A stretch of DNA of 64,000 bases from UBA1952 sp965200035 (GTDB lineage Bacteria > Bacteroidota > Bacteroidia > Chitinophagales > Chitinophagaceae), in contig OZ241334.1 of NCBI GenBank assembly GCA_965200035.1, positions 2,728,001-2,792,000 on the forward strand, read 5' to 3'. A program made the position numbers and the translations under genes. Of this stretch, positions 8,823-17,990 are shown one piece after another (within the stretch, counting starts at the first letter, position 1; every line of letters starts with the position of its first letter). The notes under the pieces were generated by a model. It was not told where the DNA came from, did not search any database, and was given only the letters and a program-made list of their open reading frames with translations.

Positions 8823-11018
8823 ATGTTTCCTCATTTTCTTCAGCGCAACCAGATGGATTGCGGTCCGAGTTGCCTATACATGGTCAGCCGCTATTATGGC
8901 CGTGCATTCAGCATCGAGAAGCTCCGGGCACTGACCGAAATTGGCAAAGAAGGGGTGAACATTCTGGGCATCAGCGATGCCGCTGAAAAGATCGGCTTCC
9001 GGACGATCGCCGTTCAGCCAACCCTGCAGGAGCTTAAGGAAGATGTAAAGCTTCCGTGCATCCTGCACTGGCAGCAAAACCATTTTGTGGTTTTGTACCG
9101 AATCAAAAAAGGGCAATATCACATTGCAGACCCCGGCAGGTCTCTTTTAAAATACAGCGAAGCGGAATTTGAGCAGCAGTGGCTGAGCCACGTCGAAGAC
9201 GGCGAAAAAACAGGGATCACCCTCACGCTGGAGCCTACGCCTGCATTCTACAACAGGGAATATGAGGAAGACTTTAAAGAGGAAAAGGGCAGAAATCTAA
9301 GCAGCATCGTTACTTATCTGTATCCTTATAAGCGCCTCATTATACAGCTGATGTTTGGATTGCTGCTCGGTAGCCTTCTGCAGCTCGTTCTCCCATTCCT
9401 CACCCAAAGCATCATTGATACCGGCGTCAATACCGGTAATCTGCCCTTCATCTATATCGTGCTGTGCGCGCAGCTGGCACTGTTTGCCGGAAGGCTTGCA
9501 GTAGATTTTATCCGTGGCTGGATACTTTACCACATCAGCAGCCGCATCAATATATCCATTCTTACTGACTTTCTGATCAAGCTCATGAAGCTGCCGGTCA
9601 GCTATTTCGACAGCAAAAAAACGGGGGACATCATGCAGCGCATGAATGACCACCAGCGTATCCAGAGCTTCCTGACCGGCACCTCGCTGAACACACTTTT
9701 CTCGCTGTTCAATCTGGTTATCTTTTCAGTAGTGCTGGCCATGTACAACACCGGCATCTTTGCAGTTTTCGCCTTGGCCTCTGTTCTGTATGTGCTTTGG
9801 ATACTGGTATTTCTGAAGAAGAGAAAACAGCTCGATTATAAGCAATTCGATATTGCCGCTGCCGAGCAAAGCAAGACTATGGAGATCGTGCAGGGCATGC
9901 AGGAGATCAAGCTGCATGGCTGCGAAAAATCCAAGCGCTGGCAATGGGAGCACCTGCAGGCGCGTACCTTTCGCCTAGGCATGAAAGGGTTGGCGCTCAA
10001 TCAATGGCAGCAGACCGGCGCTTTCTTTATTAATGAAGGCAAGAACATCGTCATCACTTTTCTGGCAGCACAGGCAGTAATCAAAGGACAAATGACCCTC
10101 GGCGGTATGCTGGCTATTCAGTACATCATTGGTCAGCTCAACAGCCCCATCGAGCAGATGATCAGCTTCGTGCAGAGCTGGCAACTGGCCAGGATCAGCC
10201 TTGACCGACTCAATGAAATACATGCCCTGAAAGATGAAGAACCATTAGACAGGCAATTCAACACAGACCTGCCCACCGATAAGACAATTGATATTAAAGA
10301 TCTGTCCTTCACCTATCCCGGCGCCGGCAACGACCCCGTACTCAAAAACATTAATCTCTCAATCCCGCAGGGAAAGACGACCGCCATCGTAGGCACCAGC
10401 GGTAGCGGGAAGACCACCCTGCTGAAGCTGCTCCTGAAATTCTACGAGCCTGGCAATGGAAACATCAGGGCCGGGGATAATGATATTGACAACATCAGTC
10501 ACCGGGCATGGCGGGAGTCCATCGGGGTCGTCATGCAGGAAAGCTTCATCTTCAATGATACCATAGCCGCCAACATTGCCGTAGGCGATACCGTAATAGA
10601 CACAAAGCGCCTGAAAGAAGCAGCCAATACGGCCAATATCCTGGACTTCATAGAAAGCCTGCCGCTCGGGTTCAACACAAAAATAGGTCAGGAAGGAGTG
10701 GGCGTGAGCGCAGGACAGAAACAGCGCATCCTCATTGCAAGAGCCATCTATAAAGATCCGGCGTACGTATTTTTCGATGAAGCCACCAATAGCCTTGATG
10801 CCAATAACGAAACGGTGATCATGAGAAATATGGATCTCTTTTTTAAAAACCGTTCGGTCATCGTAGTCGCTCACCGACTCAGCACGGTAAAGAATGCCGA
10901 CCAGATCGTGGTGCTCAATAAAGGGACGATCACCGAAACGGGCACGCACCAACAGCTCATTGCGCTCAAAGGCGAATACTTTACCCTCGTGAAGAACCAG
11001 CTGGAGCTTGGAGATTAA
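8823..11018 (+). CDS. Peptidase-domain ABC exporter (C39 bacteriocin-type)
   Basis: A 731-residue PCAT-type transporter. Residues 1-140 are a C39 Cys peptidase: QMDCGPSC with catalytic Cys13, then HFVVLY and the IADPG segment carrying His and Asp. A six-helix membrane domain follows at about 165-440. The ATPase domain has Walker A GTSGSGKTT near 522, a signature variant VSAGQKQR near 627 and Walker B FFDEAT near 652. The ATG at 8823 is chosen because the peptidase fold starts there; an ATG at 8772 would lie within the upstream hairpin. It cuts GG leaders and exports the cores across the inner membrane, with the HlyD-type partner encoded next. Substrates are very likely the four peptides upstream. 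Confidence 0.93.
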   Translation: MFPHFLQRNQMDCGPSCLYMVSRYYGRAFSIEKLRALTEIGKEGVNILGISDAAEKIGFRTIAVQPTLQELKEDVKLPCILHWQQNHFVVLYRIKKGQYHIADPGRSLLKYSEAEFEQQWLSHVEDGEKTGITLTLEPTPAFYNREYEEDFKEEKGRNLSSIVTYLYPYKRLIIQLMFGLLLGSLLQLVLPFLTQSIIDTGVNTGNLPFIYIVLCAQLALFAGRLAVDFIRGWILYHISSRINISILTDFLIKLMKLPVSYFDSKKTGDIMQRMNDHQRIQSFLTGTSLNTLFSLFNLVIFSVVLAMYNTGIFAVFALASVLYVLWILVFLKKRKQLDYKQFDIAAAEQSKTMEIVQGMQEIKLHGCEKSKRWQWEHLQARTFRLGMKGLALNQWQQTGAFFINEGKNIVITFLAAQAVIKGQMTLGGMLAIQYIIGQLNSPIEQMISFVQSWQLARISLDRLNEIHALKDEEPLDRQFNTDLPTDKTIDIKDLSFTYPGAGNDPVLKNINLSIPQGKTTAIVGTSGSGKTTLLKLLLKFYEPGNGNIRAGDNDIDNISHRAWRESIGVVMQESFIFNDTIAANIAVGDTVIDTKRLKEAANTANILDFIESLPLGFNTKIGQEGVGVSAGQKQRILIARAIYKDPAYVFFDEATNSLDANNETVIMRNMDLFFKNRSVIVVAHRLSTVKNADQIVVLNKGTITETGTHQQLIALKGEYFTLVKNQLELGD

Positions 11019-11051
11019 AATAAGCCACAGCATCCATCCAAAGCACTACTT

Positions 11052-12368
11052 ATGCCAGAAATAGTTGTTGAAAAAAAGCGCCCGTCAGAAGAAGAAAATA
11101 TAAAGCTTCTATCGCATGAAGTCCGGGATATCATCTCTCAGAAGCCCGGCTGGATTGTGAGCAACGGCATTCTGGTATTCCTCGCAGTAATTGTTCTGCT
11201 GCTTACCCTTACCTTTTTCATCCGCTTTCCGGATACGGTTACTGCCAATGCAAAGCTTACTTCTGTAAATGCGCCCAAAGAAATAAAAGCCAGAACAGAC
11301 GGGCTGCTCATAAAGATGCTGGCAAAAGAAGGGCAGCTGGTAGGGCAGGATGAGGTAATCGGTTTTATGGAAAGCCGGAGTACGCCTGCTGAAATAATGG
11401 CGCTCTCCGATGCACTTGATTCCCTGCGGATAACCGTAGCTACAGACGCAGAGCAGCCTGCCCGCTATGCATTGCCCGCCTACACCCATCTCGGTGAAGT
11501 GCAGCCGCTCTATCAGGTATTTACGCAGGCCATGACTATATACCGGCAGTATCTGTCCAGCGGCTTTTATCTCCACAAAAAGAAGATGCTGGACCATGAC
11601 ATGGCCGACCTTCAGAGACTGCACCAGACATTAGCGCAGCAGCGCACCATACAGCAGGAAGACCTGAAACTGGCCGCACAGACCTACGAAGCGAATCAGG
11701 CGCTGAACAAAAACAAAGCGATCTCCGAATTCGAATACCGGGCTGAAAAAAGCAAATACCTGTCCAAAGCCATGAGCATTCCGCAGATCAACGCTTCATT
11801 AATCAGCAACGAAAGCAGCCGGCACGAAAAAGAGAAAGAACAGGCACAGCTCGAAAACGACATTGCGCAGCAGAAAGGGATTTTTATGCAGGCGCTCAAC
11901 ACCCTGAAGGCCGGACTTGATGACTGGAAAAGCAAGTACCTGCTGATGGCGCCGGTAGCCGGAAAGGTAGCATTCGCCAGCATCATTCAGGAGAATACGC
12001 AGATCACGCATGGCCAAACCATTTGCTACATCAACCCCGCAGATGCACAGTTTTATGCAACGGTCCTGATTCCGCAATCCAACTTTGGAAAGATCAGCAT
12101 TGGTAAACGGGCGCTGCTCAGACTGCCGGCCTATCCCTATCAGGAGTTCGGGACGTTGAAGGGCACGCTTGCCTTTGTCTCCAGCATACCTACAGACAGT
12201 GGATTTATGGCCAAAATCATTTTACCGCAGGGCTTGACCACGAGCTATAAAAGGCAGCTGCAATACCGGGAAGGACTGAGCGCACAGGCGGAGATCATCA
12301 CCGAAGACCTGAAGCTCAGCGACCGCTTATTCCATGAACTGAAATCACTCATAAAAAACAGAAAGTAA
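11052..12368 (+). CDS. HlyD-family periplasmic adaptor
   Basis: A 438-residue membrane-fusion protein. A short cytoplasmic N-terminus is followed by one transmembrane helix near residues 35-58. A lipoyl/barrel-sandwich half follows (KARTDGLLIKMLAKEGQLV), then a long alpha-helical hairpin (about 120-290), and the second lipoyl half with the beta-barrel (LLMAPVAGKVAFASI). It starts 33 bp after the exporter and is surely in the same operon. It should link the ABC exporter to an outer-membrane TolC-like channel, which is not encoded in this window. Confidence 0.9.
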   Translation: MPEIVVEKKRPSEEENIKLLSHEVRDIISQKPGWIVSNGILVFLAVIVLLLTLTFFIRFPDTVTANAKLTSVNAPKEIKARTDGLLIKMLAKEGQLVGQDEVIGFMESRSTPAEIMALSDALDSLRITVATDAEQPARYALPAYTHLGEVQPLYQVFTQAMTIYRQYLSSGFYLHKKKMLDHDMADLQRLHQTLAQQRTIQQEDLKLAAQTYEANQALNKNKAISEFEYRAEKSKYLSKAMSIPQINASLISNESSRHEKEKEQAQLENDIAQQKGIFMQALNTLKAGLDDWKSKYLLMAPVAGKVAFASIIQENTQITHGQTICYINPADAQFYATVLIPQSNFGKISIGKRALLRLPAYPYQEFGTLKGTLAFVSSIPTDSGFMAKIILPQGLTTSYKRQLQYREGLSAQAEIITEDLKLSDRLFHELKSLIKNRK

Positions 12369-12824
12369 GATGCAGCATCCATTTAATGAACAGTGCCAAA
12401 GCAATCATTAGAGAATATGGGACAGGGCACGCTCAATGTTATTGTCAGCATTGCTCATTATTGTCTTGAAGTGATTAAGCTCAGATTCCGGGAGTTGAAG
12501 ATTTGTCCGGAATCAGCCTGCATTCAGCTCCAGCCTGTAGAATTGGCTACACCGCCACGGTCATCTATACTCAGCACTTTAGCGCCCTTTATGTTTTTCC
12601 AGAGATAATCTTCCTGTTTTATTTTAGAAGAGATATGCACAGGCTAATCCGCCTTCTTCTTGTTATAAAGAAGGCTTTAGTTAGGCATTAATCGTCAAAT
12701 TCTGAGCCTTTGTGAACGCGGATCCAGTAGCAGTAACTGGCCTTAAAATCGAAGGCCAAAAATGTTTTATTCATCAGGCATTAAATTTTTACTTACTTTG
12801 TAGTGCCATCAACTGGCATTATAT
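12369..12824. other. Intergenic, no gene recognised
   Basis: This 456-bp stretch separates the exporter locus from the cytochrome gene. Short open frames here have no recognisable protein features and no plausible start context. No strong terminator hairpin was seen after the HlyD gene. Confidence 0.5.
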
Positions 12825-13553
12825 ATGAAGCGCATCATAAAAAAACATCCGCTTGCTATACGATGGTTTCACTGGATCAACTTCCCTGTGCTTACGATAA
12901 TGATCTGGAGCGGTGTGCTGATCTACTGGGCCAATGATGTATATCGCCTGGGCTGGGGCGATACCACCGTTCTCAAATTCTTTCCTAAGTCTGTTTACGA
13001 TGCATTGCATATTCCGCATCGCCTGGCAGAGGGTATGGCTTTCCATTTTGTGTTTATGTGGGCCTTTGCGCTGAACGGTTTGCTCTACGTGCTGTTTACT
13101 TTGTTTTCCGGCGAGTGGCGCTATTTGTTTCCCAACAGGCATTCGTTTCGGGAGGCCTGGCAGGTAGTCCTGCATGATCTGCACATCCGTAAGATGCCTT
13201 TGCCGCCCGTAGATAAGTACAATGCTGCCCAACGCATCGCTTACACTATGATCATTGTGATGGGTGTGGGGTCTTTGCTCACCGGCCTGGCTATCTACAA
13301 GCCAGTGCAGTTTGGGTGGCTGGTGGCCCTTTTCGGCGGCTATGCGTTTGCCCGTATCATTCATTTCGCTCTCACCATTGGTTATTGTCTCTTCTTCTTG
13401 GTGCATATAGCACAGGTAGTGCTTGCAGGCTGGAATAACTTTCGGGGCATAATCGCCGGGTTTGAAGTGGTGCAGGACGAAGTGTCTGCAGTACCACCAT
13501 TAGCAGCATCAAATAATAAAACACAGGATCCGGATGAGCAACAAACTCCCTAA
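12825..13553 (+). CDS. Di-heme cytochrome b561-type membrane subunit
   Basis: A 242-residue protein with four to five predicted transmembrane helices. It resembles cytochrome b subunits of thiosulfate reductase/Ni-Fe hydrogenase type. Histidines that could be heme ligands lie in RWFHW, MAFHFVF, RIIHF and LVHIAQV. Its stop overlaps the next gene by 20 bp, so translation is coupled with the molybdopterin oxidoreductase. It likely carries electrons between the quinone pool and that enzyme, as YedZ/MsrQ does for YedY/MsrP, though the sequence family differs. Confidence 0.8.
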   Translation: MKRIIKKHPLAIRWFHWINFPVLTIMIWSGVLIYWANDVYRLGWGDTTVLKFFPKSVYDALHIPHRLAEGMAFHFVFMWAFALNGLLYVLFTLFSGEWRYLFPNRHSFREAWQVVLHDLHIRKMPLPPVDKYNAAQRIAYTMIIVMGVGSLLTGLAIYKPVQFGWLVALFGGYAFARIIHFALTIGYCLFFLVHIAQVVLAGWNNFRGIIAGFEVVQDEVSAVPPLAASNNKTQDPDEQQTP

Positions 13554-14310
13554 AAAAATCAAAGCACCAGAGACCGTAGAACAGCAGATACGCCGCAGAA
13601 CAATCAAATCGTTCGCAGTATTTTTGCTGCTGGCCGTAGCAGGCTGGTATTCCTGGCAATGGCTTTATCACACGCCGCCGGCAAAGCATGACACAGTACA
13701 AAAGCCGCTGAGGAAGGTGCTGGAGGTGAATGAACAGCTATTTACCACGACATTCGATACCGCAAGAAAGGCTAAGAAGTACAGCGTGAAACAGGCTGCC
13801 AAAAAGGTGCGCGTCAACGGCAACATCGGTATGACCGGAGATAACGATACGCTTACCTGGCGGCTGCATGTCGTCCGCGGTGAAGGCGACACGCTTAGCG
13901 TTTCGCTGGCCGATATCATGAAGCTGCCCAAAACACAGGTGGTCTTCGACTTTAAGTGCATTGAAGGCTGGGACCAGATATCACACTGGGCAGGCGTGCG
14001 GATGATTGATTTCCTGAAAGCCTATCATCTGGACAAACAGGAAAAGAGCAAGTATATAGGGTTAATTACTCCGGATGGAGGATATTATGTAGGCATAGAT
14101 ATGCCCAGCGCCATTCAGGATCAGACCATTCTTTGCTACGAGCTGAATGGTGCGCCATTGCCGCAAAATCAGGGTTATCCGCTGCGCCTTATCATCCCGG
14201 TGAAGTACGGTATCAAGCACCTGAAGCAGATCGGCACTTTGTTTTTCAGCGATACGCCGCCCAATGATTATTGGGCAGAGCGGGGCTACGATTATTACAG
14301 CGGCCATTAA
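13534..14310 (+). CDS. Molybdopterin-dependent oxidoreductase (sulfite-oxidase/YedY fold), membrane anchored
   Basis: A 258-residue protein. One transmembrane helix near residues 26-44 anchors it facing the periplasm. Residues about 85-255 form the oxidoreductase molybdopterin-binding domain. DFKCIEGW holds the Cys that ligates molybdenum, and the conserved YPLRLIIPVKYG segment follows. The translational overlap with the upstream cytochrome b indicates a two-subunit system. The substrate is unknown: methionine sulfoxide, another S- or N-oxide, or sulfite are possible. The methionine-rich protein two genes away hints at oxidised-methionine repair, but that is speculation. Confidence 0.82.
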   Translation: MSNKLPKKIKAPETVEQQIRRRTIKSFAVFLLLAVAGWYSWQWLYHTPPAKHDTVQKPLRKVLEVNEQLFTTTFDTARKAKKYSVKQAAKKVRVNGNIGMTGDNDTLTWRLHVVRGEGDTLSVSLADIMKLPKTQVVFDFKCIEGWDQISHWAGVRMIDFLKAYHLDKQEKSKYIGLITPDGGYYVGIDMPSAIQDQTILCYELNGAPLPQNQGYPLRLIIPVKYGIKHLKQIGTLFFSDTPPNDYWAERGYDYYSGH

Positions 14311-14368
14311 GCAAACTATTCGTTCGCATTCGCCGTATCTTACCGTAATTCCCACTGCCTGACTATTT

Positions 14369-15076
14369 ATGGAACTTTGTTTTGACGATAAAATGATTCT
14401 TATCCGCAAGGATGATCTGCTCAGTCAACTGCGCGAGGAAGACTTTGAATCATTGAACATTGAACACAATTTCATTGTCGCCCCGAAGAACGATTATATT
14501 TATTTTGATGCCCATTTTGCACGGAAACTTTACTTCATCAAAGAAGGCTGCATACGGCTTGGCAATGTGAGCGACGAAGGCGAAGAGCTGGTGAAGGAAA
14601 TACTGAAGCCGTATGATATGTTTGGCCAGTTTACACTGGAAAGGAATAACCTGCATGGTGAGTTTGCCCAGGCCTTCAAAAGCGATGTTGCGCTGTGCGC
14701 ATTTGATGTGGACGATTTTTCCAGGCTGCTGACCAGAAGGCCGGAGCTGTCTCTTGAGTTCTCAAAAAAGATGGGCAACCGTCTTCGTAAAGTGCAGAGC
14801 AGACTGCTTAATTTTTTGCACCGCGATGTGCGCACCCGCCTCATTCATTTTTTCTGGACGCTGACGGAGGATGACACTGCTTCCTCGTCCATGGGAACCT
14901 CCATTATCGAGAACTTTGTAACGCACGCAGATATAGCCCGCCTCACCGGTACCAGCCGCCAAACAGTTACCACCATTATCAATCAGCTGCAGTGTGAAGG
15001 GTTGCTCTCGTTCGATAAGCAATCAATCGTTATTCACAATATGAATCTCCTGCAGAAGCTGGCGAAAGTGGGGTAG
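14369..15076 (+). CDS. Crp/Fnr-family regulator
   Basis: A 235-residue regulator. The N-terminal cyclic-nucleotide-binding-like beta-roll is at about 25-125 and has no FeS cysteine cluster of Fnr type. A dimerisation helix and a winged helix-turn-helix follow near 170-225, with VTHADIARLTGTSRQTVTTI as recognition helix region. It starts 58 bp after the molybdopterin enzyme and may control it or the lactonase-like gene downstream. The effector is unknown. Confidence 0.85.
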   Translation: MELCFDDKMILIRKDDLLSQLREEDFESLNIEHNFIVAPKNDYIYFDAHFARKLYFIKEGCIRLGNVSDEGEELVKEILKPYDMFGQFTLERNNLHGEFAQAFKSDVALCAFDVDDFSRLLTRRPELSLEFSKKMGNRLRKVQSRLLNFLHRDVRTRLIHFFWTLTEDDTASSSMGTSIIENFVTHADIARLTGTSRQTVTTIINQLQCEGLLSFDKQSIVIHNMNLLQKLAKVG

Positions 15077-15180
15077 GTCTTTAGAACGCTGAAGAAAAAA
15101 ATATCCTCGTGTCAGATAGGCGACACGATGGGGGAAAATAGCTGCCTAATCTTGTCATAGCAAAAACAACGATTACAGCT

Positions 15181-16482
15181 ATGATAACGAACAACAGCAT
15201 TAAGGCGATTTCAGTCTGGAAAAGATATTTTACGGTGGCCGCACTGTCCGCTGCTTTATGCACCGTTTCTTCCTGCAACAAAAATGACGACAACGGTACT
15301 GGCAAAAGTTCAGAGGAGATCATTTATGTACAGACCAATGATTATAATTCCGGTAAGAATGCGGTGATCGCTTACCGGCATAACGGCGATGGCGCGCTTA
15401 CCCAGATTGCCGGCAGCCCGTTCCTTACAGGCGGCACAGGTCTTGGTAATCCCCAGCAAATTCTTGGCCCTGCCGACAGCGACTATGAGCTTTGGTTCAC
15501 CTCAGATAAAAAGTACCTCCTTGTAGCGAATTCCGGGAGTAACAATATCACGGTTTTTAGCGTGAAGGCAGATGGCAGCCTGACGCCGGTTCCTGGATCA
15601 CCTTTCTCTTCCGGCGGTGAAACGCCTTGCAGCATCTATGTTTCCGGCACAGAAGTGCATGTGGTGAACAAGAGCCAGAATCCGTTGGCCGCAACGAGCA
15701 GCAAGCCCAATTACAATACGCTCACACTCGGCGCCGATGGCTCTTTGACACAGGTTGCCGGTGCAAAACTGGAAACCACAGCCGGTGTATCTCCAAGCCA
15801 GACCTTCGTTTCAAGAGATGGGAAATTCGCCTATGGCTGTGACTTTCTCGGCTTCATGCAAACGCCCGCAGTAGGTACGCTGCGCTCTTTCGCTAATAAT
15901 GCCGGTGTGCTCAGCCCGATAGAATCTCCACTCACTATTCCTGAAACGGGCGGTGCACTTGGCCTCTGGCAAAGCCCGGCTGCCAATGTGCTCTATGTGG
16001 GCTTCCCATTGGCTGGTAAAGTAGGCGTTTATTCGATCGATGCTGCTACCGGCAAGCTCGCTTATCAGTTAGCCATTGGTGCAGGCCTTGCCGCCTGTTG
16101 GATACGCACCAATAAAGCCGGCAACCATTTATACGCATTGAATTCTGGTATCAATACCATCTCTGTGTTCGATGCATCCAACCCCATTGCTCCGGTAAGC
16201 AAAGGAATGTTTACCCTGAAACAATCCGGCCCCACTTATACCGGTATGGGGCTGACGTTTGCGACCAGCGAAGATTTTTCTTTTGAGCTTTCTGCGGACG
16301 AGCAGTTTATGTATGTGGTAAGTCAGCACACCAATAAAGACTTCAGCGTAGGCAACTACAATTACCTGCACGTATTGCGTATCGCTGCCGATGGCACCCT
16401 CAGCGAGCCAACCGAACCCGTACAGATTCCCGTATCGAATATGCTGCGGCCAAAAGGTGTAGCGGTCAATAAGATCCGGTAA
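15181..16482 (+). CDS. Beta-propeller lactonase-family lipoprotein
   Basis: A 433-residue protein with a lipoprotein signal ending in VSSC near residue 32. The rest is a seven-bladed propeller of the YbhE/6-phosphogluconolactonase fold type. Blades are recognisable by repeated units such as YLLVANSGSNNITVFSVKAD, then PGSPF and YVVSQHTNKDFS. The export signal argues against a cytosolic pentose-phosphate role. Secreted members of this fold are mostly uncharacterised surface proteins. Confidence 0.78.
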   Translation: MITNNSIKAISVWKRYFTVAALSAALCTVSSCNKNDDNGTGKSSEEIIYVQTNDYNSGKNAVIAYRHNGDGALTQIAGSPFLTGGTGLGNPQQILGPADSDYELWFTSDKKYLLVANSGSNNITVFSVKADGSLTPVPGSPFSSGGETPCSIYVSGTEVHVVNKSQNPLAATSSKPNYNTLTLGADGSLTQVAGAKLETTAGVSPSQTFVSRDGKFAYGCDFLGFMQTPAVGTLRSFANNAGVLSPIESPLTIPETGGALGLWQSPAANVLYVGFPLAGKVGVYSIDAATGKLAYQLAIGAGLAACWIRTNKAGNHLYALNSGINTISVFDASNPIAPVSKGMFTLKQSGPTYTGMGLTFATSEDFSFELSADEQFMYVVSQHTNKDFSVGNYNYLHVLRIAADGTLSEPTEPVQIPVSNMLRPKGVAVNKIR

Positions 16483-16519
16483 CGAACAAGTTTATTTTTA
16501 ACCTAAACAAATAAATACC

Positions 16520-16825
16520 ATGAAGAAGCTAATTGCAATGATCGCCTTCGCAGGCTGCACCCTGTTTGCCACAGTGCCTGTCAATGCCCAGTCTAAAATG
16601 ATGAACGGGGTGATGATGAAGGACGGCAAAATGATGATGATGAAAAACGGCAAGTCTATGATGATGAGCAAAGACATGAAAATGAAGAACGGTACTATGG
16701 TAATGATGGACGGTAGTATGATGATGAAAAACGGCAGCAAAAAGATGATGATGGAAGGTGAAATGATGGATATGAACGGCAAAATGATGGACGGTAAGAT
16801 GATGGATAACAAGATGGGCAAATAG
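16520..16825 (+). CDS. Methionine-rich secreted protein (DUF6799-like)
   Basis: A 101-residue protein with a Sec signal (cleavage after VNAQ, near residue 24). The mature part is almost only Met, Lys, Gly, Asn and Asp, in imperfect repeats of the type MMxDGKMMxKNGxxM. Over one third of the mature residues are Met. Repeats of this kind fit the DUF6799 family. Met-rich periplasmic proteins bind Cu(I)/Ag(I) or act as oxidant sinks; either is inference here. A strong terminator follows. The antisense strand shows long His/Ile-rich frames that are mere shadows of the repeats. Confidence 0.75.
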   Translation: MKKLIAMIAFAGCTLFATVPVNAQSKMMNGVMMKDGKMMMMKNGKSMMMSKDMKMKNGTMVMMDGSMMMKNGSKKMMMEGEMMDMNGKMMDGKMMDNKMGK

Positions 16826-16849
16826 TTTTTGGGTCAAAAATGTTTTAAA

Positions 16850-16881
16850 CAGCCTGCAATCTTTATTGCAGGCTGCTTTTT
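16850..16881 (+). terminator. Rho-independent terminator after Met-rich gene
   Basis: CAGCCTGCAAT and ATTGCAGGCTG form an 11-bp stem with a 4-base loop, followed by CTTTTTG. It ends the transcript of the Met-rich gene. Confidence 0.85.
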
Positions 16882-16911
16882 GAAGTTTGAGCCGGCTAAA
16901 TGTTTTAATTT

Positions 16912-17661
16912 ATGAGGATGAAAGGATGGATATTCATGCTGGTATGCAGCTTATTTATACCGTGCGGGCATAGCCAGGAGCGCCGCGATCGAAGGCCTTT
17001 GTCAGATAACAGTCCGGGCATTGCCGTTGTTGAATTGTTCACTTCGGAAGGCTGTTCCAGTTGCCCTGCGGCCGATGCGTTAATGCCCGTGCTAAAAGCT
17101 GACTATGGTGAAAAGGTGATCATCCTGTCCTTTCATGTGGATTACTGGAACCGCCTGGGGTGGAAAGATGCGTATAGCGATGCCGCCTATTCGAAGCGTC
17201 AAAGCCTGTACGCAACTGCGTTTGGATCTGACAATGTTTATACGCCACAAGCCATTGTAAACGGAATGGATCAAACGACCGGCAGCAACAAACAGGCGCT
17301 GAATGCTTTTATCAGCAAGTCGCAAAGCGCATCTTCACAAACGATCATTAGCAGCATAACACAGGAAAAAACCGGCGAATGGACAATTGATTGTAATGAT
17401 TTATTTAATGCCGGTCAGGTAGTGAATCTCGCATTGGTACAATTGCATGCAACCACCAATGTACGAAGCGGTGAAAATGGAGGGCGAACCCTGAAGCATT
17501 ATAATGTGGTTCGTGAATTTCACACGCTCAGGAATGCGCATGAAAAAGCAACCTTCCTATTGCCGGAAGGGCATCCTGCAGCAGATTTTCATATCGTAGC
17601 ATTCTTACAGGATATTAAGACCATGCATATCACCGCAGCACAGGAGACCGGTATTCACTAA
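16912..17661 (+). CDS. DUF1223 thioredoxin-like secreted protein
   Basis: A 249-residue protein with a signal peptide (residues 1-21). The DUF1223 signature is present: VVELFTSEGCSSCPAAD with Cys48 and Cys51, then FHVDYWNRLGWKD and VYTPQAIVNG. The family is a thioredoxin-like fold whose biochemical role is unsettled; the CxxC suggests redox work in the periplasm. It follows a terminator and so has its own transcript. Confidence 0.85.
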   Translation: MRMKGWIFMLVCSLFIPCGHSQERRDRRPLSDNSPGIAVVELFTSEGCSSCPAADALMPVLKADYGEKVIILSFHVDYWNRLGWKDAYSDAAYSKRQSLYATAFGSDNVYTPQAIVNGMDQTTGSNKQALNAFISKSQSASSQTIISSITQEKTGEWTIDCNDLFNAGQVVNLALVQLHATTNVRSGENGGRTLKHYNVVREFHTLRNAHEKATFLLPEGHPAADFHIVAFLQDIKTMHITAAQETGIH

Positions 17662-17835
17662 CAGTAAAGATCATCGTGTGGTAACTGGTTATTTTTTGCC
17701 ATTTTACTATGCAAACAATAAATAGAACAAGAGGATGTACTCCCTAATGATCTATATCCCTTTTGAATCTGCAATTAATTTAGAACGAACATTTTATATA
17801 GAATTTGAGAAACGGACGAAACCATTTCAAACGAT

Positions 17836-17861
17836 AAAAGCCGCTCTGAAAGCGGCTTTTA
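17836..17861. terminator. Bidirectional hairpin terminator
   Basis: AAAAGCCGCT/AGCGGCTTTT form a stem around a short loop, with T-rich flanks on both strands. On the minus strand it sits just after the degenerate tRNA 3' end, as real tRNA terminators do. Confidence 0.7.
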
Positions 17862-17865
17862 TATT

Positions 17866-17890
17866 ACTGGCGGAGAGAGAGGGAACCGAA
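17866..17890 (-). pseudogene. Degenerate tRNA 3'-end remnant (Ser-like)
   Basis: On the minus strand the sequence ends in CCCTCTCTCTCCGCCA, preceded by AGGTTCGG. This resembles the T-arm and acceptor end of a tRNA-Ser. The T-loop is altered and no matching D or anticodon arm lies upstream, so it is a remnant, not a gene. Such 3' ends often mark integration sites. Confidence 0.5.
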
Positions 17891-17990
17891 CCTAATCGGC
17901 TAACGCAATCCCAGCGCGGTTTTCGTTCTCTTTAATCAGAAGACGCCACGAATGACGCAACCTTTTTGAGTTTCATATTTTAGCATCTCT

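Noticed and set aside
12393..12691. Short plus-strand frames after the HlyD gene
   Set aside because: No leader, domain or start context; likely noise in intergenic DNA.
16498..16837. Long minus-strand open frames rich in Ile/Phe or His
   Set aside because: They are antisense shadows of the Met-codon-rich repeats of the real exported protein; repeated ATG gives repeated CAT/ATC on the other strand.
17866..17890. An intact tRNA-Ser
   Set aside because: Only the 3' end is recognisable; no D-arm or anticodon arm can be folded.
17735..17935. 66-codon plus-strand frame
   Set aside because: It runs through a terminator hairpin and a tRNA remnant; composition is not protein-like.
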